From Cryptomeria japonica (Eukaryota; Streptophyta; Pinopsida; Cupressales; Cupressaceae), in contig NC_081413.1 in NCBI RefSeq assembly GCF_030272615.1, positions 557,343,136-557,407,135 of the forward strand: a DNA stretch of 64,000 bases, in the 5' to 3' direction. Each line of letters opens with the position of its first letter. The stretch's first letter is position 1. Positions 40,683 to 52,559 of this stretch are shown one piece after another. Made by a program: the position numbers and the translations under genes. The notes beneath the pieces were generated by a model. That model was not told the origin of the DNA and ran no database searches. It saw only the letters and a program-made list of their open reading frames with translations.

Positions 40683-42331
40683 GTATTACAGGAAATCATC
40701 ATTTATTTGTGTAAAAATGACCAGTCGCCATCAGAGATTAAATCTCAGACACCGGATTCTTTATTTAAAGCATTAGAAGAAGACACTGGCTGTTGGAGGG
40801 AAGAATTGATGATGTTGAAAAAGACACTCATCAGCATATGAATCATGTTGTTGTAGCTCACAAAGCAAAAATGGCCAACCTCCAAGCGGAAAAAGAACTG
40901 GCTATTTCCAAACCGGATGAAGTCTTTGATGAGGAAGGAAACCTGGTTGAAGAACCAATCGACACTATTGATGTTGATGCCCTGGATGTTGAAGATGTCA
41001 CTCAGGACATACCTTCTGAGGGAACAGAACAGGGGCAACAAGCAGAACAGGGTAGTGAGCAAGCCAGGGACACACAGGAAGCGGCTAAGGAACAAACAGA
41101 GAAGAAGAAGAGGGATGAAGATGAGAAAAAGAAGAAAGAGGAAGAGAAGAGAAAAGAGGAAGAGGAGAAATGAAAAGATAAAGAGAAGAAGAAGCAAGAA
41201 GATGATAGGAAGAAGAAAGAAGAAGAGGATAAGGAAGAAAAGAAGAAGAAGGAAGAGGAAGAGAAGAAGAAGAAGGAAGAGGAAGAAAAGAGGAAGAAGG
41301 AAGAGGAAGAAAAGAGAAAGAAGGAGAAAGAAGAAGAGAAGAGGAAGGAAACAGAGAGGAAAAAGAAAGCAGAGGAAGACAAGGCACAAGAACAGAAGCA
41401 GGAAGCTGAGAAAAAGAAGAAGGAAGAAGCAGACAAGGCAGCTGAAGCAATGAAGAGCACACAGATGGAGACCCCTAAGGCAACCGAGAGTCAAGCCAAA
41501 CTGGCTGACATCTCCAGTCCTATTGATCTCCAGTCTACAAGTGAGTCGGAGCTTATGCAGAGCATCAAGGTTGCCCAAGAGCGCCTTGAAATCATACGAA
41601 GGAAAAAGGAGCAAGATATCATTCAAGCGGCTGTAGACACCCTTACCAGTTTGATCCCTGGTACTAATCTTCCTAACACTGAATCATCACTAGCATAGCT
41701 TAAACTACTATGTACTGTAGTGGATGATCAGGTGCAGAGCCCGGAAGAAGCAGTTGAGGCCAATGTCAAGAAAGAGCACCAAAAGGCTCTTAGCATTGCT
41801 CTGGTGAAAAAGATGAATGAGCTTAGGACTGAACTGTTGAAAGACCAAAAGGACATAAGGAATGCCTTGGATGAGGGAAACTTTCTACTAAGCAAAATCT
41901 GTCAACCTCATCTGTTCTGCGATGATGTGCTAGCCAAGAAGCAAAAGCTTCAAACGGACTTACAGTCCTACTTGGGCACATTTAAGACACCTTATGATTC
42001 CTTTGCAACATATGGGCAAACCGTTCACCAGTTCTAGATCCAATCAGCCAAGATGGAGCAAGAGATCAGTACACGGTCTAGGGATTTGTAGGAGCTTCAA
42101 CTAGTTTTACTTCCATGACTACAAATTCTTCAGAAGTGTTATCTGAACCTAGATGCCCTGACAGTCATGCAGGAACTGAGCACAGTTGATGCCATGGAGG
42201 AACAAGTATCCCAGATGCAAATAGAGAAAGAAGTGGCAACCTCCCCACTTGAGTCCTGGTCTCTATCCATGAAACAATTTTTGCAAGACTATAAATTGGT
42301 TTTTGACAAGTATTATTCATTATTGTCATAA
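40683..42331 (+). CDS. Highly charged coiled-coil continuation of the C second ORF, interrupted
   Basis: Reading frame 2 is continuous from about 40793 to TAA 42329-42331 except for stops at 41171, 41696, 42035 and a few after. It codes an acidic segment, a KKKEEE-type charged helix (41100-41440) and a Leu/Gln/Glu-rich coiled coil. The frame of the previous ORF runs on past its TAA with KSQTPDSLFKALEEDTG, which suggests one original protein of about 1000 residues broken by a stop and a frameshift. The purine-rich helix creates long false ORFs on the other strand. Confidence 0.5.
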
Positions 42332-42384
42332 ACTTTTATATATATATATGGAAACAGGGTTGTTCAGCGATACTTTGTCATTGT

Positions 42385-42707
42385 TGGCAAAAAGGGAGAA
42401 GTATCTATTTTTGGTTTGAAAATTTTGATCTTCTGATACAGGGGGAAAAGTACTATATCTATTTTGAAGACAAATAGGGAGATGCATCTATTTTTGAAAT
42501 TTTGATATATGTTTTGATATATGCTATATGCTCTGATGTCTCAATGATTATGCTATGTATGCAAAATTGCTATACACTATGTTAATTAAGGGATAGTGTA
42601 TATGCTTAGGGGGAGCAATTTTGTTAATGGCAAGTTTTTGTTGTAAAACACTTAGATGTCAAAATTTTACTTTCCTAAGTGTTGCCATCAATGCCAAAGG
42701 GGAAGAT
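42385..42707 (+). promoter_or_regulatory. Multiple polypurine tracts of C
   Basis: AAAAAGGGAGAAG (about 42392), AGGGGGAAAAG (about 42439), AATAGGGAGATG (about 42474), TAGGGGGAGCAA (about 42608) and CCAAAGGGGAAGAT (42693-42707), the last abutting the 3' LTR. Multiple tracts are a Sirevirus trait. Confidence 0.7.
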
Positions 42708-42880
42708 TGTTGGCATTTTTTATGTTTATGTTGTGACTGTCATTGATGGACAAACACTTGTATTGAGATCCCCTTTGTATGTATGAGCTAGAGCTCAACT
42801 GGTATGTTGTATTCTAGTTTTTAGACTAATGATTTTGCAAAATGTGTTTTCCGGTCTGAAGCTACATGTCGACCCAAGCG

Positions 42881-42885
42881 GTTCG
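42881..42885. repeat. Target site duplication of element D, left copy
   Basis: GTTCG, repeated at 47761-47765. Confidence 0.9.
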
Positions 42886-43349
42886 CGTTGAAATGTGGCA
42901 ACTGATCAGCAAAGTACTATACACTCAGCACGTATCCTCGCCGGGGTCCGAGGTCGGGCCGGGCCTCAGGCAGGGGTTCGAGGGTGACAACCCTTGAGAA
43001 AAGCGGGGGGTCAGGGGCGGGAGACCCCAAGAAATTTTTTTTTTGCCATTTTTCGTTGTTGAAAACTGACATTGCAATAAAACCCTAAAAAGGCTGACTT
43101 TGTTTGTTGCCCTAAAAATGCATGTTATAAGCGGTTGGGATGCTTAAGGCATTGTAAGGTTGATGTACTATTTTTGCTGGATAATAAGAAAGATTGGACG
43201 ATTGTGTATGGTGGACGTAACCCGTTCTGGGTGAACCACGTTAAATCTCTGTGTTATCTGTGTCCTGTTTTATTTCTTTATCTTTTGTATTTAAATATTC
43301 ATATAATTGTTAGTTCATATTTGCTTCGGATCTACTTGAAACCCTAACA
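42886..43349 (+). repeat. Element D, 5' LTR
   Basis: It starts CGTTGAAATG (TG expected) and ends CCCTAACA. A strongly GC-rich block at about 42925-43025 contrasts with the AT-rich surroundings. The block from 43058 to 43235 is missing from the right LTR. Confidence 0.9.
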
Positions 43350-43351
43350 AT

Positions 43352-43363
43352 TGGTATCAGAGC
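43352..43363 (+). promoter_or_regulatory. Primer-binding site of D (initiator tRNA-Met)
   Basis: TGGTATCAGAGC, two bases after the LTR end; the standard copia primer site. Confidence 0.95.
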
Positions 43364-43409
43364 GAGGTTTTCTGTAAATTGGTAGGACTTTCAGATTTGA
43401 GTGGGAGCA

Positions 43410-46400
43410 ATGGAGGATTCCAAATTCAAAGTCGAAAAGTTTAATGACCAGAATTATCAGTTATGGAAAATGTAGATGGAGGATTACTTGTATCAAAAGG
43501 ATTTGTGGCGGCCATTGGAAGGAAAGGCAAAGAAAGCGACCACAATGTCAAATGAAGAGTGGGACATTTTAGATAGAAAGGCACTGGGATCCATTCGATT
43601 GTGCCTTGCACCGTCTATAGCATTCAATATAACAGAAACAAAAATGACTATAGATTTGATGGCAACATTGGCTAAGTTGTATGAGAAACCCTCGGCTTCG
43701 AATAAGGTATTTCTTATGAAGCGTTTGTTTAATTTGAAAATGAGTGAGGGAGGATCTGTAGCGGAGCACTTAAATGAATTTAATACAATTACCAGTCAAT
43801 TGTCTTCGGTAAAAATTACCTTTGCAGAAGAGGTTAGGGCTCTCTTGATTTTATGTTCTTTTCCAGAAAGCTAGAATAGCTTGGTTATGGCTGTAAGTAA
43901 CTCTGTCTTTGGTAAAAATAATTTGGTATTTGATGATATTGTTGGTGTTATCCTAAGCGAGGAAATGCGAAACAAAAACACAGGTGAGACTCCAACATCA
44001 TTGGGTAGTGTTTTGAATGTGGAGAATAGAGGAAGATCAAAGGAAAGAAGAAAAGGCCCTGGGAATGAGAAGTCACGAGGGAAGTCAAAGAAAGGACGCT
44101 CTCAATCTAGAGGAAAGAAAGATTGTTGGTACTGTGGAAAGCCTAGTCATCTAAAGAAAGACTGTTGGTCTCGAAAAAACAAAGAAGGAGACAAAAATGA
44201 AAATGACAGTAAGGAAGCTAATATTGCAAGTAATACTTTACAAGATGCTTTAATCTTATGTTTGGATAATGTTAATGATTCCTGGGTAATAGATTCTGGG
44301 GCTTCATTTCATGCTACACCCCGTAGAAAATATTTTCTAGATTATGTTCAAGGTGAATTTGGACAAGTATATTTGGGTGATGATGAGCCATATCAAATTG
44401 TTGGAAAAGGAAAGATAAAGATCAAGTTGCAGAATGGTAATGACTGGTTTCTGCAGGAGGTAAGACATGTTCCTAATTTAAGAAGAAATTTAATTTCTAC
44501 AGGGCAACTAGGTAGTGAAGGTTGCATAGTTACCTTCTCAAACAATATGTGAAAGGTCACTAAAGGATCATTAGTAGTAGCTAAAGCTACGAAGGTAGGC
44601 ACATTATATCTGTGTACTGGTAACACTTATTCTACCTTAGCTGCTACAGATAAAGTTACTGCAGGGACAACAACAATAAATGTTGCAAGAACATATTCGA
44701 CAATGTGGCACCATAGGCTTGGGCACATGAGTGAGAAAGGGATGAAAACCATTCACTCCAAAAATCTATTTCCAGGACTAAAGAAGATTGATTTAGAGTT
44801 CTGTGAAAACTGTGTTTATGGTAAACAAAAAAGAGTCAGATTTCTTAAGGTTGGGAAAGAGAAGAAGAGTGAGAAGTTAGAGCTTGTACATTCAGATGTA
44901 TGGGGACCGGCTCAGGTATCATCTCTTGGTGGCTCTTGTTATTATGTTATTTTTATTGATGACTCAACCAGAAAAACATGGGTATATTTCCTAAAACAAA
45001 AATCAGATGTTTTTGAAACTTTTAAGAAATGGAAAGCTTTGGTTGAGAATGAGACAAGAAAAAAGTTGAAGTGTCTCAGATCGGATAATGGAGGTGAGTA
45101 TTGCAGCAAAGAATTTGAAGATTACTACTCCTTAAATGGGATTCAAAAGCATAAGATAGTTCCAGGAACTCCACAAGAAAATGGTGTGTCGGAGAGAATG
45201 AATAGGACTATCATGGAACGTGCGAGGAGCATGAGATTGCATGATGGATTGCCCTTACATTCTTGGGTAGATGTTGTACATACTGTTGTCTATTTGATAA
45301 ATAGAGGACCTTCAACCCCTTTGGATGGTGGTATTCCAACGGAGGCATGGACTGGTAAAAAGGTAAATTATTCTTTTCTAAAAATTTTTGGTTGCGAAGC
45401 TTTTGTCCATGTTGATAAAGAAATCAGAACCAAGCTTGATGCTAAATCTCATAAATGTACCTTCATTAGATATGGGATAGATGAATATGGCTATCGGTTA
45501 TGGGATTTTGAAGATAAGAAAATAATTAGAAGTAGAGATGTTATATTCAATGAGAAGGTTATGTATAAAGAACAGATGCAGGAAAAGAAGCATGAACAGG
45601 ACAAACAAGAATATGTGGTGTTGGATGAGATTCCTGAAAATGAAATGCCACAGGTACCTGATGCTCAGCAACAACAGATTGTCCCACGAACTCCTGCAAG
45701 TGTTAAACGTTCGACGAGGACAAGTAGACCCCCTGAAAGATTTTCTCCTTCTTTGTATTCTATTTTATTAACGGATTCTGGTGAACCAGAAGAATATGAA
45801 GAAGCAATGCAGGTAGATGCCAAACAACAGTGAGAGCTAGGCATGAAAGAGGAGATGGACTCCTTGATGAAAAATAAGACTTGGGACTTAGTCCCTTTAC
45901 CTGCAGAAAAAAGAGCCTTGCCTAACAAATGGGTTTATCGGCTGAAGGAGGAGGAAGGAGGTCAGAAAAGATATAAGGTCAGACTTGTGGTAAAAGGTTT
46001 TGCACAGAAAAAGGGTATAGATTATGATGAAATATTTTCTCCAGCTGTAAAAATGACTTCAATTAGAACTGTACCTAGTCTTGTGGTTGCAGATGATTTA
46101 CATCTTGAACAATTAGATGTCAAAAAAACTTTTCTCCATGGAGATTTGGAGGAGGAAATTTACATGTTGCAACCACAGGGATATGAGGTCAAAGGTAAGG
46201 AGAACTTGGTGTGCAGGTTGAAAAAAAGTTTGTATGGCCTAAAGCAAGCACCCCGACAATGGTATTTAAAATTTGATAGTTTCATGGCTGAACACGATTA
46301 TCATAGATGTCATTATGATCATTGTGTATATTTTAAGAGATTTGATAATGGCAGTTATATTATCCTGTTGCTTTATGTTGATGACATGCTTGTTGCTGGG

Positions 46401-47345
46401 TCTAACATGCAACATATAAATGATCTTAAACAGAAATTAGCCAAGTCATTTGCTATGAAGGATTTGGGTGCAGCTAAGCAAATTCTCGGTATGAGGATTA
46501 CATGGGACAGGAAAAATAGAACCTTGAATTTATCCCAAAGTGAGTATATAAAGAAGGTGTTGAAAAGATTTAACATGCAGGATGCAAAAGCAGTTAGTAC
46601 ACCTTTGGCTAGTCATTTCAAATTGACTAAGGAGATGTGCCCAAAGGCATAGGAAGAGGTTAATAAAATGTCTAACATCCCGTATTCATCAGCTATTGGC
46701 AGTCTGATGTATGCAATGGTATGCACAAGGCCAGATAATGCACATGCAGTGGGAGTTGTGAGTAGCTTTATGAGGTTTATGAGTAATCCGGGTATGGAAC
46801 ATTGGAATGCTGTGAAATGGATTATTTGGTATTTGAAAGGAACTACTACGAAGGCATTATGTTTCAAAGGATCTAATGTTGCTCTAAGTGGATTTGTGGA
46901 CTCTAATCTGGCGGGTGATATTGATTCACAAAGGAGTACTACAGGGTATGTTTTTACTATAGGGGGAACTGCAGTTAGTTGGATTTCTAGGCTGCAAAAG
47001 GTTGTTGCACTTTCAACCACTGAAGCTAAGTATGTTGTTGCTACAGAAGCCAGCAAGGAGATGATTTGGTTGCAATGTTTTCTGGAGGAATTGGGTCAGA
47101 CACAAGAGGATAGCCCATTGTATACTGATAGCCAGAGTGCCATTCATCTTGCGAAGAACTCTGCTTTTCATTCAAGGACAAAGCACATTCAGCTCAGGTA
47201 CCACTTCATCTAGATTACTTTGGAGGAGGGTCAATTACAGCTTGAGAAGATTCACACAAGTGAGAATCCTGTCGATATATTCACGAAGGCAGTTCCACAA
47301 GAGAAGCTGATTTCTTCATCAGTTTCTGTTGGTCTTCTTGATTGA
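43410..47345 (+). CDS. Gag-pol polyprotein of D, one frame with six premature stops
   Basis: The ATG at 43410 starts a single frame of about 1311 codons without any frameshift. Domains in order: UBN2-type Gag (to about 43900), zinc knuckle CWYCGKPSHLKKDC (about 44125), protease WVIDSGASFH (about 44285), integrase zinc part MWHHRLGHM...CENCVYGKQ (about 44703), integrase core with D in HSDVWGP, D in SDNGGEYC and E in PQENGVSERMNR, RT with DVKKTFLHGDLEEEIYM and YVDDMLVAG (about 46375), and RNase H with TEAKYV and YTDSQSAIHLAKN. Stops at 43473, 43872, 44550, 45831, 46650 and 47211 all fit single transitions. It ends at TGA 47343-47345. Inactive as it stands. Confidence 0.9.
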
Positions 47346-47431
47346 TAATTGTGGAATCTATATCGGTCAAGTCCTAGTGTTTTATCCAGCGGATGTTGCA
47401 TGTACAGTGGTGTCATGTAGTATCAGTCTCC

Positions 47432-47481
47432 AAGTGGGAGATTGTTCGGTGTGGAGCCTGATCAGTCTCCAAGTGGGAGAT
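47432..47481 (+). promoter_or_regulatory. Duplicated polypurine tract of D
   Basis: TCAGTCTCCAAGTGGGAGAT occurs twice, the second copy abutting the right LTR (TGTTGAAATG). The first is followed by TGTTCGGTGTGG, which looks like an LTR start but is not continued. Confidence 0.7.
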
Positions 47482-47760
47482 TGTTGAAATGTGGCAATTG
47501 ATCAGCAAAGTACTGTACACTCAGCACGTATCCTCACCGGGGTCTGGCCGGGCCTCGAACAGGGGTTCGAGGGTGGCAACCCTCGAGAAAAGCGGGGGTT
47601 TGGGGGCAGGAGCCCCCGAGAAAATTTTTTTTTGCCGTTTTTCGTTCCACGTTAAATCTCTGTGTTATCTGTGTCCTGTTTTATTTCTTTATCTTTTGTA
47701 TTTAAATCTGCATATAATTGTTAGTTCATATTTGTTTCGGATCTGCTTGAAACCCTAATA
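47482..47760 (+). repeat. Element D, 3' LTR with internal deletion
   Basis: It begins TGTTGAAATG and ends CCCTAATA. Compared with the 5' LTR it lacks about 178 bp (matching 43058-43235) between TTTTCGTT and CCACGTTAAATC. Confidence 0.9.
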
Positions 47761-47765
47761 GTTCG
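47761..47765. repeat. Target site duplication of element D, right copy
   Basis: GTTCG, after which the LTR of C resumes. Confidence 0.9.
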
Positions 47766-48725
47766 TAGATCTCAACTGGTACAAGGGAGCAAAGTAGTAT
47801 AACACATTCTTACCAGTCTTCAGTTTTGTCAGACAGGCAACCAGTATTTTGTATGAACCGGTAATACTCTGTGATGAGTTACCAACCGGCATTTTGTGAT
47901 GAGTTACTAATCCACCAATTGTTTAACGGTGCCGACACATTGACGGTGCTTTTTGTGTCGTGTTACTGAGTATGTCTAGATTCATTGAACCTAGGAAATT
48001 GTAATGTAATCCTTTTGGACCGACATGAAATCAGATTCCTTTAAAAGGACATCATGTCTGGGGTTTTAAGTTGTTGCTGAAAGGGTTAAGGTGGTTGTTG
48101 AAGTTGTTGTAAGAATGATCTTACCTGAGAACATCAAGTTGTAACTGAGAGAGAGATAGAGAAGACTGAAGTAATGCTGGAATGTGTTAACTGTGAGCAA
48201 TACTGGATCTAACCAAGCAGTTTGTGCTATTAGATAGATCAAACACTTGTTGATTACTCACATCTTTGACAAGTCTGTAGCCCTTAACCGGGTAGGCCTC
48301 AAAGCCTTTGTAAAATCCTCTAACAAGGTGGTTCACTTCCGTGGATCTAAAATCCTCTAACAAGGTAGTCTTTAATCGGACTTATCTCCTAACAGAGATT
48401 GAGATTCCTAACAGGATCTGTTCTGGTGAAGAACATTATAAGACCTTAACCGGTTTGACCTTAACCAGTCTGGTTTCTATTCTGCAGATAGTGACTTGTG
48501 AATTCCATCTCATCGTGGTTTTTCCTAGTTGGGTTTCCACATCAAATATCTTGTGTTATGGTTGTATTGCTTTTGTGGGTGAATGCTTTATTTGCATTTT
48601 GGTTTGCATGTGTGATAACCAATCTGTCTGTTAGACTGTTTTACCGGTTTATCTTCAGACTGTGTAAGTGTTTAAGTACAAAGATTTTTGGCATACTAAT
48701 TCACCCCCCCTCGTAGTATTCATCA

Positions 48726-48730
48726 TATGT
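48726..48730. repeat. Target site duplication of element C, right copy
   Basis: TATGT; element B resumes here on the - strand with its RNase H start. Confidence 0.9.
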
Positions 48731-50400
48731 TGTGCAAGCAATACTCCTAATGTCGTGGTTGTAGTTGAAATGTATAACAATAGAGGTCTCCTTGGATCTG
48801 GTGGAATCAATAATGGTGTATTCATCAAGTAGTCTTTAAGCATTTGGAATGCTTGCTGGCATTTTATATCCCATTGAAGGCAGATATTCTTGTGTAACAG
48901 ATGGGTGAAGGGATGACATTTATCATCCAATTGTGCAATGAGCCACCGAATGGATTATAGCCGCCCTTGTAATGTCCTTAACTGACTGATATTCTTTGGA
49001 GGTGGCATGTCCATGATTGCCTTGACTTTCGCAGGATTTACCTCAATGCCTTTACTTGAGACAATGTATCCTAAGAGCTTCCCTGAAGTTACTCCAAAGA
49101 TGCATTTCTTTGGATTGAGACGGACATGATATTGCTCTCATCTGTCGAAGATTTTACCTAGTATTGCAAGGTGACCTTCTCTTGTTAATGATTTAGTGAG
49201 TAAATCATCCACATAATCTTCCATTATTGTGTGCATCATATCGTGGAAGATAGTAGTCATAGCTCTTTGATATGTTGCCCTCGCATTCTTCAGACCAAAA
49301 GGCATCACATTCCAATAGTACGTTCCCCATGGGCATGTGAAAGTAGTTTTGTGTTGATTCTCTGGAGCAATTTTGATCTGGTTGTACCCTGAAAAGCCAT
49401 CCATAAGAGAAAGCATTGCATGACCTGTTGTTAGATCAACAATCATGTCGATGTTTGGTAATTGAAAGTCATCTTTAGGATATGACTTGTTCAAATCTCT
49501 AAAGTCCGTACAGATACATATGCCCCCATTAGGTTTACCAACAGGTACAATATTGGAGATCCACTATGCATAATCGATCGGTATGATAAAACCAGCATCC
49601 AAGAGATTTTTAAGTTTAATTTTGACAAGGACGACAATCTGTGGGTGCATCTTTCTAAGCTTTTATTTGACAGGTTTAGCTCCTTCTACTACAATTAGGT
49701 GATGCATGACCAAATCCGGATCTAAGCCAGGCATGTCTGAATAAGACCATGCAAAGTTGATTTGGTGCTTCTGGAAGAATTCCACAAATTGTGGTTGTTC
49801 TTCAGGAGTTAATAGAGATGCCAAATGTATTTTGTGAGGAGTCTCGGGAGTCCCCACATTGAATTCTTTTGTTTCTTCGATTAGGATAGTTGATCTCTCC
49901 TGATTTGTACTAAAGGGGAGGATGTCAAACCTTTCATCCTTGGGCGCCTCAGAGAGGTTTTCACCTTTGGATACACTCTTTGTTTTTACTTTTTTGGGAT
50001 CAGAAAGTGCCACTGTGTGGTTTTCACTAGAAGATCCATGTTTTATTGTAATATTTTTGTAGCTGAAAGGTTTGGCATCTGCCCCAAAGTATGTTGCGTT
50101 GTTAAGTTCAATTACAAACCCAACTTTATGATCCCTGCTTGGTCTGTTATCCCATAATTCTAGAAAGTCTGTGAGTACCTCATCATTTTGGAAATGGTCA
50201 AGGCATGGGGGATTTGGCTGGTTCCATTCAATGAGTTCGAGATGAATGAGAGGCATTACTTCATCGATTAAGTTGAGTTCGGAGGAGGCGTCAGTGAGGG
50301 TTAATACAGAGGAGTGAAGTTCATCGATGATACTCTCCTTGTCAAATTCGGGTGTAGGATTTGACATAGAACCTGTGGAAGTGTCTTCTTGCTCAAGTTT
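48731..50400 (-). pseudogene. Reverse transcriptase of element B (and RNase H start), decayed
   Basis: Sense order: acidic spacer (50367-49900), then RT with DFRDLNKSYPKDDFQLPNID, LMDGFSGYNQIKIAPENQHK, WNVMPFGLKNARATYQRAM and YVDDLL (about 49215), then LNPKKCIFGVTSGKLLGY. TAA at 48955-48957 interrupts QGRL-stop-SIRW, the same codon as the TAG in A. After it the RNase H start LLLYISTTTTTLGVLLAQ reaches the insertion point of C. Several other stops. Confidence 0.85.
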
Positions 50401-52559
50401 CTAGAAAGTTTTAATCCATGCTTCTCCATAAACTGGTATATCTTTACGAGGTGGTGGAGGTGATGTTTCATCCTCATCTAAAGTATTTAAATTTATTGAA
50501 TCCCATTCCCACTCGTGTGAGTCTGTTTCAGAATCACTCTCTAGCATCTGATTACTATACCGAGCTGGGATGTCCTTCGAATTGAATAGTGCGTTAGTTA
50601 CTAGCTTATGTACTATTGGAGGTGGGGTTGTTGGTGCTATTGCTACTGCTGGTATTACTGGTACTGCTGGTGCTACTAGTACTGTTGGTGCTACTAGTAC
50701 TATTGGTGTTACTGGTACTGTTGGTGCTACTAATATTACTGGTTTTACTGGTATTGCTGATATAGTCAAGGATTGCATTCTTGAAGTAATTAGCTGATAC
50801 TTGGGTTTGTTGGGTTTTTCTTTGAATCGAAGTTTGGGAAGAGATTATCTTTGAAAACCTAGTCCAGTTTTATCTCTTGGTTTCAACTCAGGTTGTAAGG
50901 GCTCTTGACGTCCTTATTTGCAGGGTCCCAAAGCACTATGGTGATCATAGCCCATTCTCTACATTATAGTGAAGCCTTTGCCATATTTGTCAGTGGGGAG
51001 CTTAGCCTTCAGACTTTCTTTGTCAATAGGGTCTATGTATATCCATTCTATCAAGTCCTCATCCATGGTTTCATCCTCTTGACTTTTACCAGGGGTGAAT
51101 TGTGCCAAAGTGCAAGTTCTTTTGGCCAGTGGTGTTTGAAGTAACCTTTAGGGTTTGCCATGAGTTCTAGGGGATGTGAGTAACTGTCCAACACAAAATA
51201 GTTGACTAAGATTATATTCCTCGGGTCCTTCTTTAGCCATTTTAATTTTCATTTTCTTCTGCTTTGGTGTAGGGGTTATTAAGCTGGAAAGCGAGGTTGG
51301 ATTGACATATGATGAGGAAGAGATAGCTTCCCTGTTGTTAGGTACGGTAATCTTTGGCTGAAGGTGGATATTGTTACAATATGCAAATGGATTAGCATCA
51401 CCAAGGATTGTAATTTCTACCCCATTATGTGGAAACTTGATACATTGGTGATAGGTAGATGGAATTGCTTGCATGACATGTATCCAAGGTCTTCCCAACA
51501 AGAGATTATATGGTAAAGGAAGGTCTAGAACTTGGAAAACTATATGCTTCACCACTAGCCCAACCCTAATGGGTAATATAACATCTCCTCTGGAAGAATG
51601 TTCAACATCATCATATGCTTTGATGGTTATCTTCTTGCTAGCATCCACTGATTCTACTGCATAACCCAATGCTGTGATTAATTGTAAGGTGCAAATGTTT
51701 AAGCCGACTCCATTGTCAATCAAGATTCGCTTGATTCTATGTTGGTTTACAAATCCTTCAATATGGAGGGAGGTATTATGGGGTTGTTGGAAGCATGTGT
51801 TGTCACTTTCAGAAAAAAAGTGAGACGGGGTGATGACTTTAGACTACCAACCATGGCTTGAAATTGATCTTTGTTGAGGTTGGCGAGGATAGACGCTTCT
51901 TGGAGAGCTTGGTCCAAGATTGTTTTATTTGAGGGGGATAAGCATAAAAGCTCTAATATGGAGATGAGTGTTGACGTCTTATCCAATTGCTCTATAAGAT
52001 TATATTGTTTGGGGAGAGGTTTAGTTCCTTGTGATGCCACTCAAATAGTAATATTGCTACTACATGTAACAACGTTACATGCAGGATTTGGATCTTTTAT
52101 GGTAAGAGTTGCAACTTGTTCATCCACATCATAAAGGTGATTCACAGTATAATTGTATGCAGCTTGGGTGTAATTGGTTGTAGTATCTGTGTTTCTCCCT
52201 GAGGTGGAAGGACCCCTTTGATCATGTGATGGAAGTGGATTCTTGAACATTAAATGATCGTTATTGGATTTCTTTGGGTCATGTCCCTCAATTTAAATTT
52301 CTCCTCTATCAATAAGATCTTGAACAAGATCTTTCAGCCAATGGCGATTGCTTGTTTTATGCCCTCTTCCTTGGTGAAATTCACAATGTTCATTATCGCG
52401 CCACCATGATGGCTTGACCTAAGGCTCATAGTTGGATGTTTTTGGTAAGGTCACAAGATTGGAAGAGACCAATTGACGTAAAATTGTTTCAATGGGTTCC
52501 CCTAAGGGTGTATATGTGTGTTTTGGTTTGTAGTTTTGTTGCTTTTGTTTTGGTGCCTC
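50401..52559 (-). pseudogene. Gag finger, protease and G-patch region of element B, decayed
   Basis: From 52559 downward on the - strand: TPLGEPIETILRQ, the finger CEFHQGRGHKTSN (about 52385, last Cys changed to Arg), the protease MIDNGVGLNIC (about 51720) and LLGRPWIHVM (about 51490), then the G-patch-like YGKGFTIM (about 51025) and a Val/Pro/Ala repeat (50778-50600) that encodes VAPTVPVTPIV-type text. Many stops and at least one frameshift. Same order as A. Confidence 0.75.

Larger units (their letters stand above)
42886..47760 (+). mobile_element. Element D: Tork-like Ty1/copia retrotransposon, nearly complete
   Basis: 4875 bp with LTRs at both ends (464 and 279 bp), GTTCG target duplication, initiator tRNA-Met primer site, and one gag-pol frame. 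The terminal TG of the left LTR is CG and the terminal CA of the right LTR is TA, both single transitions. It is inserted in the 3' LTR of C. Confidence 0.95.
36199..48725 (+). mobile_element. Element C: Sirevirus-like copia element without pol
   Basis: TGTTGGCATT start, TTCATCA end and TATGT target duplication on both sides. Without nested D it is about 7.6 kb. It has a gag with four zinc knuckles and a long second coding region under its own promoter, but no protease, integrase, RT or RNase H. Multiple polypurine tracts precede the 3' LTR. It is inserted in the RNase H gene of B. Being pol-less, it would need enzymes from a related element to move. Confidence 0.85.
42708..48725 (+). repeat. 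Element C, 3' LTR, split by element D
   Basis: It begins TGTTGGCATTTTTTATG and is interrupted at 42881-47765 by D and its duplicated GTTCG. The rest continues TAGATCTCA... to CATCA. It is closely similar to the left LTR. Confidence 0.9.

Noticed and set aside
41002-41626. Long Ser/Phe- and Leu/Phe-rich ORFs on the - strand
   Set aside because: They are the reverse of a GAA/AAG-rich coiled-coil coding tract on the + strand, which rarely contains stops in any frame.
42925-43025. GC-rich block in the D LTR as a transferred or bacterial fragment
   Set aside because: The same block is in the right LTR of D (about 47535-47625), so it is part of the LTR.
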